DNA from: Dermacentor variabilis | Lineage: Eukaryota; Arthropoda; Arachnida; Ixodida; Ixodidae | Reading direction: 5' to 3' | Assembly: GCF_050947875.1 (NCBI RefSeq) | Contig: NC_134574.1 | Span: 152,808,934-152,872,933 of the forward strand | Length of the DNA stretch: 64,000 nucleotides | Shown here: positions 19,381-31,837 of the stretch, piece by piece | Numbering within the stretch: the stretch's first letter is position 1 | Layout: every line of letters begins with the position of its first letter | Made by a program: the position numbers and the translations under genes | Notes under the pieces: generated by a model | Databases searched by the model: none | What the model saw: the letters and a program-made list of their open reading frames with translations, nothing else | Told to the model about the DNA's origin: nothing

Positions 19381-19640
19381 GAGGGTTGCTCACCGGTTAC
19401 GACGCTGCACTGCGGAACATGAGGTACTGGTTTCGATTTCCCGCCACTCTGGTGGCGTTCCGATGGCAGCGGAACGCAAAAACGCTCGTGTATCGTCCTT
19501 TGGGGGATCACCAGGTCGGTCAATAAGCCGGTCACCAACAGCATCAGGTAGTGAGAAATTATACGGAGCGCCTTTCCCCCCTCCCCCCCCCCTTTGTATG
19601 GCGTGCCTCCTAAGCCACTGCGCACTTCCGGGATGTTAAA
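19381..19640 (+). repeat. Diverged tRNA-SINE-like repeat
   Basis: Head GGTTACGACGCTGC and B-box-like GGTTTCGATTTCCC, then GATGGCAGCGGAACGC and ACGCTCGTGTA. It shares the plan of the Ruka-like element but differs strongly in sequence and is part of the 1-kb repeat. A run of C interrupts it near 19580. Confidence 0.4.
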
Positions 19641-20349
19641 ACCCAATTTATTTTCTTCTCCCACGTGCTTATATTCTAGTGAGGCTAAGTAGGTCTGATA
19701 TGCTCTAGTGACTGACTCATTTACCCGCGATTGTAATTCAAGCGTTCCCCTTCCCTTCACCCCCCTTTCCGAAGCTGCGAGTGCCAGGACGCCCCTCTCA
19801 CTGAGGTGCGATATGCTCTGCCACCCTTGTTTGGAAGTAAATTTAGAGCGCTTATCTTCATGGCTAACTAACCGCGATTTATTCATTCATAATCGTTTCA
19901 GTCGGCCGAAAACAGCGTATTCTAACAGCGCGGTAAAAAGCCGCACTGTCGTACTGGCAGTAAGTATCCTGCAGTGTTACCGCATGGTGGCACGGTGGTA
20001 AGTGGAGCGTGCTCACATTGTTCCCTCGTGAGAGCTGGCGTTTTGAGATGCCGTTGCTGAGAAGCTGCGCCTCTGGCAAAAGACGCACACGCTGCCTTGT
20101 GACACACTACACAGGTTCCGAACTGGTCCTAGAAGACGTGCTCGCAGTACAGGTTGCCTCTCGCGAATGGGTAAAGTACGGCGGTAAGGGGATGCGCCAA
20201 CAATTATACATAGTGCCACTTGGTGCCACGAATAGCCTCCTTCCAAAGCTAAACACATTCTCAAATAGCTACTGGGCTTGGATCTTCAGTTTTCCTTTTC
20301 AAAGGTTAATGAGTTCTCGTTGAAATATAACTGACACACCTGCGTGTGA

Positions 20350-21378
20350 ATGTTCCCGACGGATACGGTGACACCATTTGGTTACTTCTATGTCTGTGTC
20401 ATTTCTGTAGTGTCGAGCACCTCTCTCCGACTCCACTTAAACAACTTATAGGTTCGAATGTTATAAGAAGCAAAGATCCTTTGACCAGGGACCCAAGCTC
20501 CTTCATGACTGGCGCACGAAGCATTTCGCTCGCTATAACACTTCTCAACGTCCACAGGTGCGCAAGCGACCGTCTTGCTCCACTTCCCGTGCGTCCGCAG
20601 CATTCACCATTGTTAGTTTTCTCCCTTAATTTTTTATACGCAATTTCGCCTTAACAGTTGGCGAATAGGATGCCCACGTTATTCGCTTTGCCACCTGCAA
20701 TACGTCCGGGATCTATTACCTTTTCTACGATATATTTAGTCCGTAGTTTTGTTTTACTATCGCGCTTCTCACGGCAGTGAATAAAGGGTGTTGCGCAAGG
20801 GCGTGCCTGATTCAAAAACGATGCGTTGCTGTATTTGGCTGGTCATCGTTTGCCTCTATGGCCTACTGCTCGGCAGCAAGCTAATTGGTCACTGAGGCGA
20901 TCAGCAATGAACTTCAAGGCCTTCAAGGCGCCTTCCCCAAGTCGCCTTAACCTATCTGAGAAATGACATGCGTGTTTACTTACCTGTGTATGACCTGGTA
21001 CTTCGTTGATTCGCAAACGAAACGAGACGTTCGCTTCGTCCCAACTTCTCGCGACTTTTTATTCCTTCATGCAGCGTGAGAGCGAGAATCGGGTGAAGCG
21101 ACGGTCGATTTCAGTTTCTATGTGTATATTGTTTATAGGACGCTTGCCCTTTTGCCTGAAGGTCAAACTGGCACCTCCATACTCATGTGACCTGTAAAAT
21201 ACCGATGAACATTTCATTAGAAGCTCCTGCTAACCCGACCTTTTGAGACTAATTGACGTTTTTCTTCGCGCCTTGGCCCCAGCTAGTTTTTGTCGCACTC
21301 ATTCGTTGGCAGATGCACTAGTTCCAGTAGTCACCACCCGCATGTTTAATTCAAGAGCGTATATAACCAATTGACAGC

Positions 21379-21383
<5 letters not shown>
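20350..21383. other. No recognisable gene
   Basis: Only short open frames without motifs. No SINE or LINE words recognised. Confidence 0.4.

Positions 21384-21436
<53 letters not shown>
21384..21436. repeat. (TA)n microsatellite
   Basis: About 53 bases of uninterrupted alternating T and A. Confidence 0.95.
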
Positions 21437-21437
<1 letters not shown>

Positions 21438-22111
21438 CCATAATTTCTAAATATATTGTGAATCACCTATGTCATGCAACACAATTTTACTTGAGCTAGA
21501 TTACGCTCAGAGACAGGCAGTATTTGCAAAAAAATACAATTGAATAGCTGTCCATTTAAAGAATCTGTACTGATGAACATTTCAACTGATTCCATTACGC
21601 AACATGTTGCAATTTACGAATTGTAGTCGGGGACGTTTAAAGTCATGACCACTTCGAACGAATTCTGAGGATCGCAGCAGTTTCGAGATAGTTGCTCCTA
21701 AAGTTCACGACGACATGCATTGGTATTTCATTAACTTTAGAGATTCAATGCATAAAAATGCGTTTTGTTAAACGAGTAAGTGGAACAGCAGCGCATTTTT
21801 GCAGCAAGTTTGACTGCGCCTATGTTGAAACTGGTGCTTGTTTCAATATTATTTCCAAGTGAATGTGCCTTATGAAATCACCGGCTTCAATGCATGTATT
21901 GCAATATGTGCGCTAAGTAAATAGTTTAATCGTATTGAGTAAAACTTTGGCAGTTAGTGAGTTAAGCATATTCATTCCCAGTGCATGCATACCTCGTCGA
22001 GTATTTCACCTCAGTAATTAAATCTATGCGAAATGCCGCAGCTGGGGATTAAAAATGCAAAAGGATAGAAAGTTGGGAGGGTTGGTACTGTAACATGCTC
22101 TTGTTTTACAA
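21437..22111. other. AT-rich DNA with no recognisable gene
   Basis: No open frame above 60 codons and no repeat recognised. Confidence 0.4.
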
Positions 22112-22330
22112 CGCGAAGTGACACACGCATGGACTAGAAGACAGGACGAGCGCTAACTCTCGACTGAATTTTTATTGAAACTGTCGACATTAATATAAGT
22201 GATTGCAAAACCGGAGCATAGGAACATGACAAGGTCTGAAGACTATCAGTTAACCATATCAAGAGGTAGGGAAGCCATAAAATCCAAACTACAAAAGGCA
22301 CGACTTGGGATTGGCACACGTGGTGAGAAG
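22112..22330 (-). mobile_element. Penelope-like element 3' terminal fragment (probable)
   Basis: Words GAAGTGACACACGCATGG, CAGGACGAGCGCTAACTCTC and GAATTTTTATTGAAA look like the reverse complement of a Penelope-like 3' end; the plus-strand copy near 46370-46450 has the matching plan (AAAATAAAATAG then a GAGTAGGCGCTCGTGTGTCC-type block). No coding part remains. Confidence 0.4.
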
Positions 22331-22439
22331 ATATTGAAATTCGCTTTCTAGCAGATATACTGATGATTGGCTAATACACGTCTCTCGTAATCATTTTATG
22401 TGAAATGCCTTAACTTTCTCAATGCCTTATAAGGCATTG

Positions 22440-24439
22440 CTAAAATGTACTCGCCATAGCTTATTTTCGCATGATTTACCATCCATGCTACAAAATAATA
22501 CTCGTCGCTTTTGGCGTGTTGTGAAACCTGATTCGCGCTGACATCAGTTTTACTGATTCTTATGGTGTTCCTATTCCCGATTCAGATTGCGCTCAACTTC
22601 TTAATGATACGTTTGTAACAATTTTCGCTCATGAAAACGTCAACTCAATGGAAACTTTAAAGACATTAGTGGGCATCACAATGCATGAGGTAGTCATCAG
22701 TGAGGCTGGTCTTTTATCTCTACTAACCAATCTTAAAACATCATCTAGTGCCGACCATCTAGGTTTCAATAATAGAATTTTAAGGAATACATCGCATAGT
22801 AAATATTCTATGCTACCCAGTCTATTTTCCCAATCACTATCAACTGGTGGTATTCCTAATGACTGGCGCATTGCTAAAATAATACCATTTTTCAAATCAG
22901 GTGATCGTACTTCACCGCTTCATTATCCTTCCAATTCCTTAACCAGCACTATTTGTAAGTTACTCGAACATATCATATACAGTCAAGACATCAACTTCCT
23001 TGAAGACCATAACATTATATTTATTTATCAGCATGGTTTTCACAAGGGCTCCTCATGCGACACCCAACTTGCCGGATTTATTAACGACTTACACGCACTG
23101 ATAGACGCTGGGTTCCAAGTTGATGCAATACTTTTACATTTTTCTAAGGCATTTGACCGTGTTCCGCACCATAGGCTGTTACTTAAACATTCACCAGCTT
23201 AACATTCACCCTAGTATAATTGCATGGATCACCGATTTTCTCTCATGTAGAATTCAGTTTACATCAATTAACAATCAAAACTCATGTTATGCTGATATTA
23301 CGTCTGGAGTTCCACAAGGCAGCGTACTTGGACCTTTAGTATTTCTCATCTGTATGAATTATTTACCCAGTTGCGTGTTGTCCAAAATCAGACTATTTGC
23401 AGATGATTATGTACTTTATCGATGTGTAACAAGTAACACTGATAGCCACTTACTACATACTCACCTGGACGCAATAAGTGCATGGTGTCCTAATTGGTTA
23501 TTACCATTAAATATTTTCAAAACTAAACTCATGTCTTTCACCAATAGGCCACGAAGTCCAACCGCCTACTACCTTTATAACAACGCTGTGGAACTCGCAA
23601 CAACTTACAAGTATCTTGGCATCAATCTCCAGTCAAACTTATCATGGAATTATCATACTACCCTTGCCTCTTCAAACCGTACTATCGGACTTATTAAACA
23701 TAACTTAAAAGAAGCCCCAATGCATCTTAAAAAGTAGCATACACAAAATTAATCCATCCTAAACTAGAATACGCATCTGCCATCTGCGATCCCGAACAAA
23801 CTTATATGATCAGTAACATCGAAGCCTTGCAGAACCATGCTGCGCGATTTTTTTTAAGATTACGGATGTTACACCAATGTCACCTCGTTAAAGAATAAAG
23901 CCGAGTTGGACAACCTAGCACTTCGCCGTAAAATTTATGGCCTAGTACTTTTCCATGAGCTTTATCACCATCCATCACTTCATGATGATTTCTTTCACAC
24001 ACCACCAGTTATCTTTCCACGCCGTGACCATCCATAAAAAGCCACACGCATTAACTGACAGTCATCGCATTAGCATATTCATTCTTACCACGCATAATAA
24101 CTGAATGGAACGCTTTACCACCAGTCAGTTTCAAGATTTAACGCTCACGACTTGTCACCTAATCTTATTATTATTATTTGGGAGGCACTTCTACATTGTT
24201 TTCGATGTTTGCCGGTTTATTTTATTGCAGTTGCCTTATGTTCTGCTAATATGTACTAATGTTTTCTCTGTAATAATTTCGACCTAATTACCTTGTGTAT
24301 TACCTATGTTGACTGTATTAGCACTTTTGTTACATTCTCTTGTTTTTAGTATGATGTACAAACTATTACCAGTGCCTGTGATCGCCCCCCCCCCCGCCCC
24401 ACCATGTGATACCCTTGTAATGAGGGCCTTTGGGGTATT

Positions 24440-24465
<26 letters not shown>
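22440..24465 (+). pseudogene. CR1/jockey-like LINE, RT region, frame-shifted
   Basis: Two overlapping frames (22648-23202 and 23120-23737) encode successive parts of a LINE RT: LTSTICKLLEHIIYS, QHGFHKGSSCDTQL, FSKAFDRVPHHRLLLK, then, after a frameshift near 23185, SGVPQGSVLGPLVFLI, LFADDYVLYR and a TYKYLGINL thumb. Beyond 23740 the C-terminal part (ALQNHAARFF, ITEWNALPP) is in mixed frames. The 5' part with the endonuclease is missing. The element ends in (TAAA)n/(TAA)n at about 24446, the usual CR1-type tail. It is inactive. Confidence 0.8.
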
Positions 24466-24470
<5 letters not shown>

Positions 24471-24471
<1 letters not shown>

Positions 24472-24696
24472 TTTGGGGTTTTACGTGCCAAAACCACTTT
24501 CTGATTATGAGGCACGCCGTAGTGGAGGACTCCGCAAATTTTGACCACCTGGGGTTCTTTAACGTGCACCTAAATCTAAGCATACGGGTGTTTTCGCATT
24601 TCGCCCCCATCGAAATGCGGCCGCCGTGGCCGGGATTCGATCCCGCGACCTCGTGCTCAGCAGCCCAACACCATAGCCACTGAGCAACCACGGCGG
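24471..24696 (-). mobile_element. Ruka-like tRNA-derived SINE, inverted
   Basis: Reverse-strand head GTGGTTGCTCAGTGGC with B box GGGATCGAATCCC and the same body and tail as 19132-19373. It inserted into the AAATA-rich tail of the preceding LINE; AAATAAATAAATA-like sequence flanks both sides. Confidence 0.85.
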
Positions 24697-24719
24697 GTTA
24701 AATAAATAAATAAACCTGT

Positions 24720-26640
24720 GAAGAAATCTGTTATGTCCAAACTATCTTACATTACTGAGGTATCGTGAAAAGCAACACAACACTCAGGTGTACAATTTTT
24801 CTGTCACACCAGCCCTTTGTGCTGCAAGTTAAATATACAGGTACACTATTTGTTGCTGCAGACAGCACGCATATTAAATTCACGGCTTGAAATGCTCAGC
24901 GAAAAAAAGATGTTCTCATGTGTCCCATTTATATTGTTACTTGTCCAATGGTTACTGGCCCAACTCTCCACACATTGATGGCTATATTTTGTGCAACAGT
25001 AGCATATTCATAATGCAGTACTGGATGTAACATCCGTTTTGCACCTCTGCTTTGATACTCTGCCTTCCGACACTGAATGTAAAAGTCGAGACTCGAATAT
25101 TTATTTACGTCAATATTGAAAAGGCATGCAGGTTTTCGGTTTCACACGTCTCCATTTTCCACACATTGTACTACTTGTATGTTCTTAACGTGCATCTAAT
25201 TCCAGTATTTTATATTTTAATGTGGAGATACTTTGTTCGGTGTATCTTTACCATCATGTTTTCTAACTTTTCCATAAGTTCTCTCTGCTCTGCATGTACA
25301 CATACCTCCTTCAGTGGAGGTATGTGTGCTGTACCTTTGTTACTGCAGTAAACCTTGTGAAAGCGTTGAATTCATAAAATGGAAAACCTATTAAATATAT
25401 ACTGGAAGTTTGCATACGACAGCATCATGACAAACCAGCTGAGATGGGAGCAGTGCTCTAAAGCTTAGTTCCCACATGTGCTGTCGTATGGTTGTGACTG
25501 ATATGCTCACGAAGGTTTGTGTCATTCGCATTTCAAATTATGTGTGGTGGTTTCATAAGTGCAATATTTTCGTCTCCGCCTGTCAGTGGCCTAAGTACAT
25601 GTAGTTGGTTGAGCTGCGTGATTTTTGGTGCAGCGGAAATTATGTATCATACACAGCTTCCGTGCACAATCTGACTGGCCAACAGCGTGGAGGAATTGGT
25701 TTCGAAATAGCTTTTGATTTGCTTTGGAGCTAACTATTGGTTTGGAGGCAAGTTTCCACTAAATTGACTGTTAACGAGGGAGGTTTAACGAACTCAATTG
25801 GTCGAAAAGCACAAGTGAAAACGAGCCTAGAACCAATGACACCAAATGCAATCGCGATGTATGAACTGGAGAGCAACACTTGACAGAATGATGAGCAGTG
25901 TAATTCATTTTTCTACTGCACAAAGTAATGTAGGTGCGTTCCGTATTTCAGTGTTGGTATACTAAACACAACACTGCGTAGTTTATATGACATAATCAAC
26001 GAGACCACTTGTCCACTCTTATAAGTTGCTGTAACGTGTAAAGCTACTGTCTCAGGCTTTGTCACTGGCCTAAATTATGCTTTCTCACATGCAGTGGATG
26101 CAGTCCATCAGGCTTGCATGCGTTACAGAAAAAAGTAACTGACTATAATTACGCAAACTTCATTCAAAAATGTAATTGGTAACGGTTACCAATTACTGCC
26201 CCACAACAGTAATAGAATAATTACTAAAATGTAATCGATAACTTTAGCGGTACTTTCTCCCTTACTTTTATTAACAAGCACAAACACAGTAAATTGAGAG
26301 GGCTGGCCTGGCTCTTTCAATGCGTGCTCTGTAGTCCCTCACGTTTTTGGGTGCTAGCGTAGATTCACCGTCTGTGAAATCGGCGAGATGGTGTGGGTCG
26401 CTGCGAGGGAAGCGAGCAGCGACGCGCACCATCAGAAGGGCTGTGTTGTAACGTTCGAAGGCCTTGCTCAACAGATCGTGGTGACTCAATGCCGATATGC
26501 TCGGGTCCCTGCTGTCTACGAAGCGCAGCGTTTCATTGTCTAAGACCTAGAGAAAGACGCTTTTGGGAAAGCCAGTGAACAACTGAACATTAAGGCGGAA
26601 GCCTTAAATGACTCATTGTCAAGGTCATCTACCGTTAGCG
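24720..26640. other. Long interval without a recognisable gene
   Basis: Nineteen hundred bases with no open frame above about 100 codons and no motif. It holds one short perfect palindrome (26172-26196) and AT-rich sequence. Confidence 0.4.
26172..26196. repeat. 25-base perfect palindrome
   Basis: GTAATTGGTAAC, one G, GTTACCAATTAC. It lies in a TAATTAC-rich neighbourhood, so it may be chance or part of a low-complexity repeat. Confidence 0.7.
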
Positions 26641-26668
26641 GAAACTGTCACAGCGTTCCGGCCTCCTG

Positions 26669-26906
26669 ATTGGTCTCCGCTGTGTCGTGACGTCACTGTC
26701 GCTAGGCACAGGAGTGTGCCTACGGATTGGCTCGCCTGCGTGACGTCACTGTCGACAAGCGCGGGTGTCGGGGCGATTCGGCGCCGCGCAGGATGACTCA
26801 TCAAATCGGCACGCTGGCAGCTGTATGTTCGACGGTGCTCCCTGACGTCACTGTCGTGAGGCGCTTGAGGTGGCCTCCTGATTGGGCGCAGTGTGGCCGG
26901 ACGTCA
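26669..26906 (+). promoter_or_regulatory. CRE/CCAAT-like array upstream of the Helitron remnant
   Basis: Perfect CRE-type TGACGTCA occurs at 26688-26695, 26741-26748 and 26843-26850; a GGACGTCA variant is at 26899-26906. All four are followed by CTGTCG. Three have an inverted CCAAT (ATTGG) 15-19 bases upstream (26669, 26726, 26881). The repeated pairing looks like degenerate tandem units of a promoter in GC-rich DNA. It lies 190-400 bases before the Helitron-like frame, so it may be that element's promoter (inference). Confidence 0.45.
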
Positions 26907-27093
26907 CTGTCGCGAGGCGTGCGTGGCGACCGTCTGCTTGGGTCTGGTGTGGTGGCGGCGGTGGTGGCAGTTTACTTTGCGGTATCTTGTGAGAAGGATG
27001 CCTCGTCTCGCCAAACCAGTGTCTCCCAACACGTAGCGTGCGGCAGCCGCTGAACACAAGCGGTGCTCAACAGAGGCTGGGCGTATATGCCAC

Positions 27094-28800
27094 GTGCATC
27101 ACGGTGACGAGGCGCGTCCGAAACCACAGAGTACAGGGACGCGACGGGCCAACGCAAGAGAGGCAATGCGTTTGAAGCGACTCGTTGCATCTCCGGGTAC
27201 CAAGGCAAATGAAGCTTGGAAGCGCCGTGACCGCCATCTTGCCGCGACAAGCCGAGCAAGTACAAGTCAATCGAATGAAGTGGATGATGAGTACGGCCAA
27301 CTACACCCCGACACCACCATGGAAGATGCGTCTCCTCCTGATCCACAAACGGCGCTGCAACAGTTCCAGACGTCCACAATTTACTTAAACAGACACTTCG
27401 TCCAGAACGAGTTCGGCGCCACGTGCTCTGTGTGTGATCGGCTGTGGTTCGCCATGAACCTCCGCGTAGCACCCGCCTGCAGCTTACTGCGGCATTATTT
27501 CCACGGGCGGCACGTAGAAACGTTAGTCGTGTGCCGAAAGTGCGTGGAATTCCTTCGCGCCGGCAAGATCCCCCAACTCCTCGACTACCAACGGCTACGT
27601 TTACCCACAAAGTCGGCACACCTACCACCCCTGAACGTAGTAAGCGAGAGACTGAATCTCCCCCCGCATCCCGTTTATGCAGATACGGCGGTTGCTATAC
27701 CAGACGTCGGGGCAACTGGCGATCTCTGGCCCCATTGTCAGCGTGCCCATTGACGTCGGCAACACAGTGGCCACGCTACCCAATCACCATGCCAATGACG
27801 TCGCTCTTCATGTGAACATCAAGCGCCGCATAGTATACAAGACGTCGTACGTCCATGGCATGGTAAAGAAGGCCGACTTGGTGCTGCGGTTCCACCATCT
27901 ACTACAGACGGAACTGTATATAAGTTCTACAACATCACCGTTGATATGCAGCAAATCGATGCCATTTGTGACAACGACGTCCCGGTATCCGACGATACCA
28001 CCGAACTCATCAACACCGACCTAGACGACCCAAACGATCCACTATGTGTGACAGCCGTGCTGACGCTGGGGGGTCAAGCGACAATGATCATCGACGACAG
28101 TGCGTCTCTGGTCATGGCTCCAGGCGAAGCCCAGAAACCCTTCAACATCATCTTCGACGAACACGCAGAAGAGCTGGCCTTTCCACAGATCTACCTAGGA
28201 CAGGCACGCAAGATCTCCGTCGAAGCTCGGCCGACCCCAATGACCATGGCCATGAGCGAATGTCGTCGTCACGACAGACGCGAGACAGTCGCTCGCCATG
28301 TGCTCTACATAACGATGAAGGTAATGCGACTGCGCGTGTTGTTTTCCATGGCGACGATGTTCCGAAACAACAAGCTGACATCAAAGGATACTCGCGCCGA
28401 TCTTCAAGACAAATGGTTTCTCGAGCGGGCCATCAACCACGAAATGGCCTTCATGGAAGGCATCCCGACCGCGGTTACGCACAGGCACAAGAAGAAGCAA
28501 GAAGTGTTCGCCATGATTTGGCAACTGGGCAAACCAACTGCATTCCTGACTCTGTCGGCACCCGAAGTGCATTGAAGTGGACTTATGCGGCTCCTGCAGC
28601 GTCTGCGAGTGGAGCCACATACGGCCGTGCCCGACATCGAAACGCTCACCGTCACCGAACACACATAGATGGTGACCGACGATCTGATCGCGTGTGCGCT
28701 GTACTTTGATCACAAGGTGCGGGTGCTGATGTCCATTCTGCGCAACAAACGGAACTCACCGTTTTTCTGCCACTATGCCGGACAGGCCGCCATTGGAATC
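27094..28800 (+). pseudogene. Helitron Rep/helicase N-terminal region, frame-shifted and truncated
   Basis: Three successive plus frames align to one Helitron-type protein. First (27094-27680): FGATCSVCDRLWF, VCRKCVEFLRAGKIPQL and LPPLNVVSERLNLPPHP, the Cys-containing N-terminal domain. After a one-base shift near 27675: MQIRRLLYQTSGQLAISG, VPIDVGNTVATLP and IKRRIVYKTSYVHGMV. After another shift near 27900-27930: TELINTDLDDP, APGEAQKPFNIIFDEHAEEL, FPQIYLGQ (Helitron-like N domain), then NKLTSKDTRADL and FLTLSAPEVH with a stop; the frame continues with in-frame stops to DHKVRVLMSILRNKRNSPF. The rolling-circle HUH motif and helicase should follow but the sequence switches to an RTE LINE at about 28800. 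Confidence 0.75.
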
Positions 28801-30192
28801 TGAACCTGGTAACGTTTAACGCTAGAGCTTTATCTAGTGAGGCGAGTCTAGCAGTGCTATTGGAGGAATTAGAGGGCAGTAAATTCGATATACTAGGGCT
28901 CAGTGAAGTTAGGAGGACAAAAGAAGCATATACAATGCTAAAAAGCGGGCACGTCCTGTGCTACCGGGGCTTAGCGGAGAGACGAGATCTAGGAATCGGA
29001 TTCCTCATTAATAAGGATATAGCTGGTAACATACAGGAATTCTATAGCATTAACGAGTAGTTGGCAGTTCTTGTTGTGGAAATTAATAAGAGGTGCAAAC
29101 TGAAGGTCGTACAGGTCTAGGCCCCTACATCCATTCAGGATGACGAGGAAGTCGAAAGCTTCTATGAAGACGTGGAATCGGCGATTGGTATAGTCTGGAC
29201 AAAATACACTATACTGATGGGCGAATTCAATGCCAGGGTAGGCAAGAAGCAGGCTGGAGACAAATCAGTGGAGGAATATGGCATAGTCTCTAGCAATAGG
29301 ATGGGAGAGTTATTAGTAGAGTTTGCAGAACAGAATAATATGCGGATAATGAATGCTTTCTTCCGCAAGCGGAATAGCCGAAAGTGGATGTGAAGGAGCC
29401 CGAATGGCGAGACTAGAAATGAAATAGAATTCATACTCTACGCTAACCCTGGCATCATACAAGATGTGGACGTGCTCAGCAAGGTGCGCTGCAGTGACCA
29501 TAGTATAGTAAGAACTCGAATTAGCCTAGACTTGAGAAAGGAACGGAAGATGGTACATAAGAAACGGATCAATGAGTTAGCGGTAAGAGGGAAAATAGAG
29601 GAATTCCGGATCATGCTACAGAACAGGTATTCGGCTTTAACTCAGGAAGAGGACCTTAGTGTTGGATATAAGAACGACAATCTTATGGGCATCATTAAAA
29701 AGTGTGCAATAGCAGTTGGTGGTAAATCCTTTAGACAGGATACCAGTAAGCTATCGCAGGAGACGAGAGATCTGATCAGGAAACGACAAGGTATGAAAGC
29801 CTCTAACCCTACAGCTGGAATAGAACGGGCAGAACTTTCGAAGTTAATCAACAAGCGTAAGGCAGCTGATATAAGGAAATATAATATCCATAGAATTGAA
29901 CATGCTCTCAGGAGCGGAGGAAGCCTAAAAGCAGTGAAGAAGAAAATGGGAATAGGCAAGAATCATATGTATGCGTTAAGAGACAAAGTCGGCACTATCA
30001 TTACTAATATGGATGAGATAGTTCAAGTGGCTGAGGAGTTCTATAGAGATTCGTACACTACCAGTGGAAGACGACAGAAGTGACGCGACGAAATTCGCAA
30101 TTTTGCGGGTGCTAGTTCGAATCGACCGGCGCGGGACAAGGGTAATTGGAGATTGCTGGACAGGCCTTCGTCCTGCAGTGGACATAAAATGG
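28801..30192 (+). pseudogene. RTE-clade LINE: endonuclease kept, RT deleted
   Basis: From about 28803 the frame reads NLVTFNARAL, LEELEGSKFDILGLSEV, GFLINKDIAGN, a broken stretch, then ILMGEFNARVG (normally GDFNA), ARVGKKQAGDKS and CSDHSIVRTRISLDLRKER: an AP-type endonuclease of RTE elements. A linker domain runs to 30083 (LINKRKAADIRKYN, EEFYRDSYTTSG) and stops. The RT region, expected to be about 2 kb, is absent; the sequence goes directly to the RTE 3' end (CAGGCCTTCGTCCTGCAGTGG) and the GAT tract. Stops at 29058 and 29391 confirm decay. Confidence 0.8.
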
Positions 30193-30394
<202 letters not shown>

Positions 30395-30429
30395 TACATG
30401 GGTCTTGTGACATGTGATGGAGTATGAGT

Positions 30430-31620
30430 ACGCCTGCGTGAACTTGAATTAAGTGTGTTGTTGAAAGTTAGCGCTTTGTGTTTGTCTAATTGTCTTTCCA
30501 TGTCTGTCTCAATCTGCGTGCGCTACATTATAGTGGAAGGCACACTATATATAAGCCCACGCAACTACCCTCGTCAATTGAAGTGTTAAAGTAATAAAAA
30601 TGATTAAGTGAACCTAGATGTGTACTTTAATGGTATTCATAGACTTGCCACGACCGTTCTAACGTGCTCTTAACCACGAAGAACAACTGCCGATGTCTAG
30701 GCGACCGAAAAAGATAAAGAACAAGAACAAACAAGTAACAGAAAGTAACAACGCATTCGAATGATAATGTCAATATATATTAATTAATGTTGCGTGAGCC
30801 TGCAGGCTTTCACCTTCATCCTTTTCAGCTTACGATAAAGTGACTGTCGACTTTTCCTAGGTTATACATACAATTTCATTGTATCGAGGCGTTCTTTGTA
30901 GAGGCGCTCCACTGTATATCTGCAGCAAAGAAAGAAAATAATATGCTCTACTACACGCGCATGCAAAGTTCCCTTCATCATATTGCATTTTTGCGCAGTA
31001 CAAGTTTACTTTCTAAGCCATTTCAAAGCGCGTTATGTTTTATTATTATTCCACAAGAGAGCATTTTCGCTTCTGGGACGCAAAGTTAAATAATCTGAAG
31101 ACGAATAAAAATGACACTATTGCAGTTACAACGAAGTAAACAATTTGAAAGCCTACTAAAGATGAGGTGCCCCTAATTAAACTTAACTTTAAGCAATCGC
31201 ACTCAAAAATTGAACTACCTATCGAACTATCTGTTAAGAAAAACAGGTAGTTCTGGACAATAGCGTTTAGGCCCCCAAGTGACATATTTGTGCCATCTTC
31301 AAGACGCCGCGATCTCGTATCTACACTTCAACGATATTTGCACAGACGGCCACTCTTGAGGCGCCACAATGCACGACGTTCTTCTACTTGTCCATCAATC
31401 TCTCGGTGCCTCGCATTCGTTCCTTTCCCTGTGCTCCCGTGCTGTTCCGCTTTTTGACCTATATGACAGCACAATTTCAGAAGCCTCTCTTCTGGTTAAC
31501 CTCTGCCTTTCCCACCTAATTTCTCTCTTTTTCTCTGTTTCACTCCTACACTTTCTATCTAACCACTTTCTGCTTTACAAGGGCCACTAATAAAGTACGA
31601 CGGATATTCGCTCCTATTTT
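30430..31620. other. No recognisable gene
   Basis: AT-rich with frames under 80 codons. No known repeat words recognised. Confidence 0.4.
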
Positions 31621-31625
31621 CATAT

Positions 31626-31793
31626 TGTTAGGTGTTCAAAGACAAACACGAAAGAGGCTATGTACAGGCTATTTACACTGGAGCCAGGCAGCCAGGCCGA
31701 CACTCACTCGCGCCAAGCGCACCAACCAACTTCACCGTCGTTCTCGCGGCGGCTCGTCTCTTGAGCATCGCTCGATGATATCGTAATACTACA
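31626..31793 (-). repeat. 3' LTR of the minus-strand gypsy element
   Basis: On the minus strand it begins TGTAGTATTACG and ends CACCTAACA. Bordered on the inner side by a run of 17 C on the plus strand. Confidence 0.8.
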
Positions 31794-31837
31794 CCCCCCC
31801 CCCCCCCCCCGGCGGCACGAGAACCGTCACGGTGCTG

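Larger units (their letters stand above)
19098..20350 (+). repeat. About 1-kb dispersed repeat, copy 1 (with SINE insertion)
   Basis: Matches 62918-63845 in the same orientation and order: TTTCTTTCTTCTTCTCTC, CGTTCCGATGGCAGCGGAA, CTAGTGAGGCTAAG, TAATTCAAGCG, GTTCCCTCGTGA, AGAAGCTGCGCCTCTGGC, TCCGAACTGGTC and GAAATATA. This copy is longer mainly because of a SINE at 19132-19373. No coding function; ORFs within it are not conserved between the two copies. Confidence 0.75.

Noticed and set aside
19323..19886. 187-codon minus-strand frame
   Set aside because: Runs across two SINE-like repeats and is not conserved in the second copy of the 1-kb repeat.
21384..21436. Replication origin or promoter in the TA run
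   Set aside because: Simple alternating TA microsatellite with nothing else to support a function.
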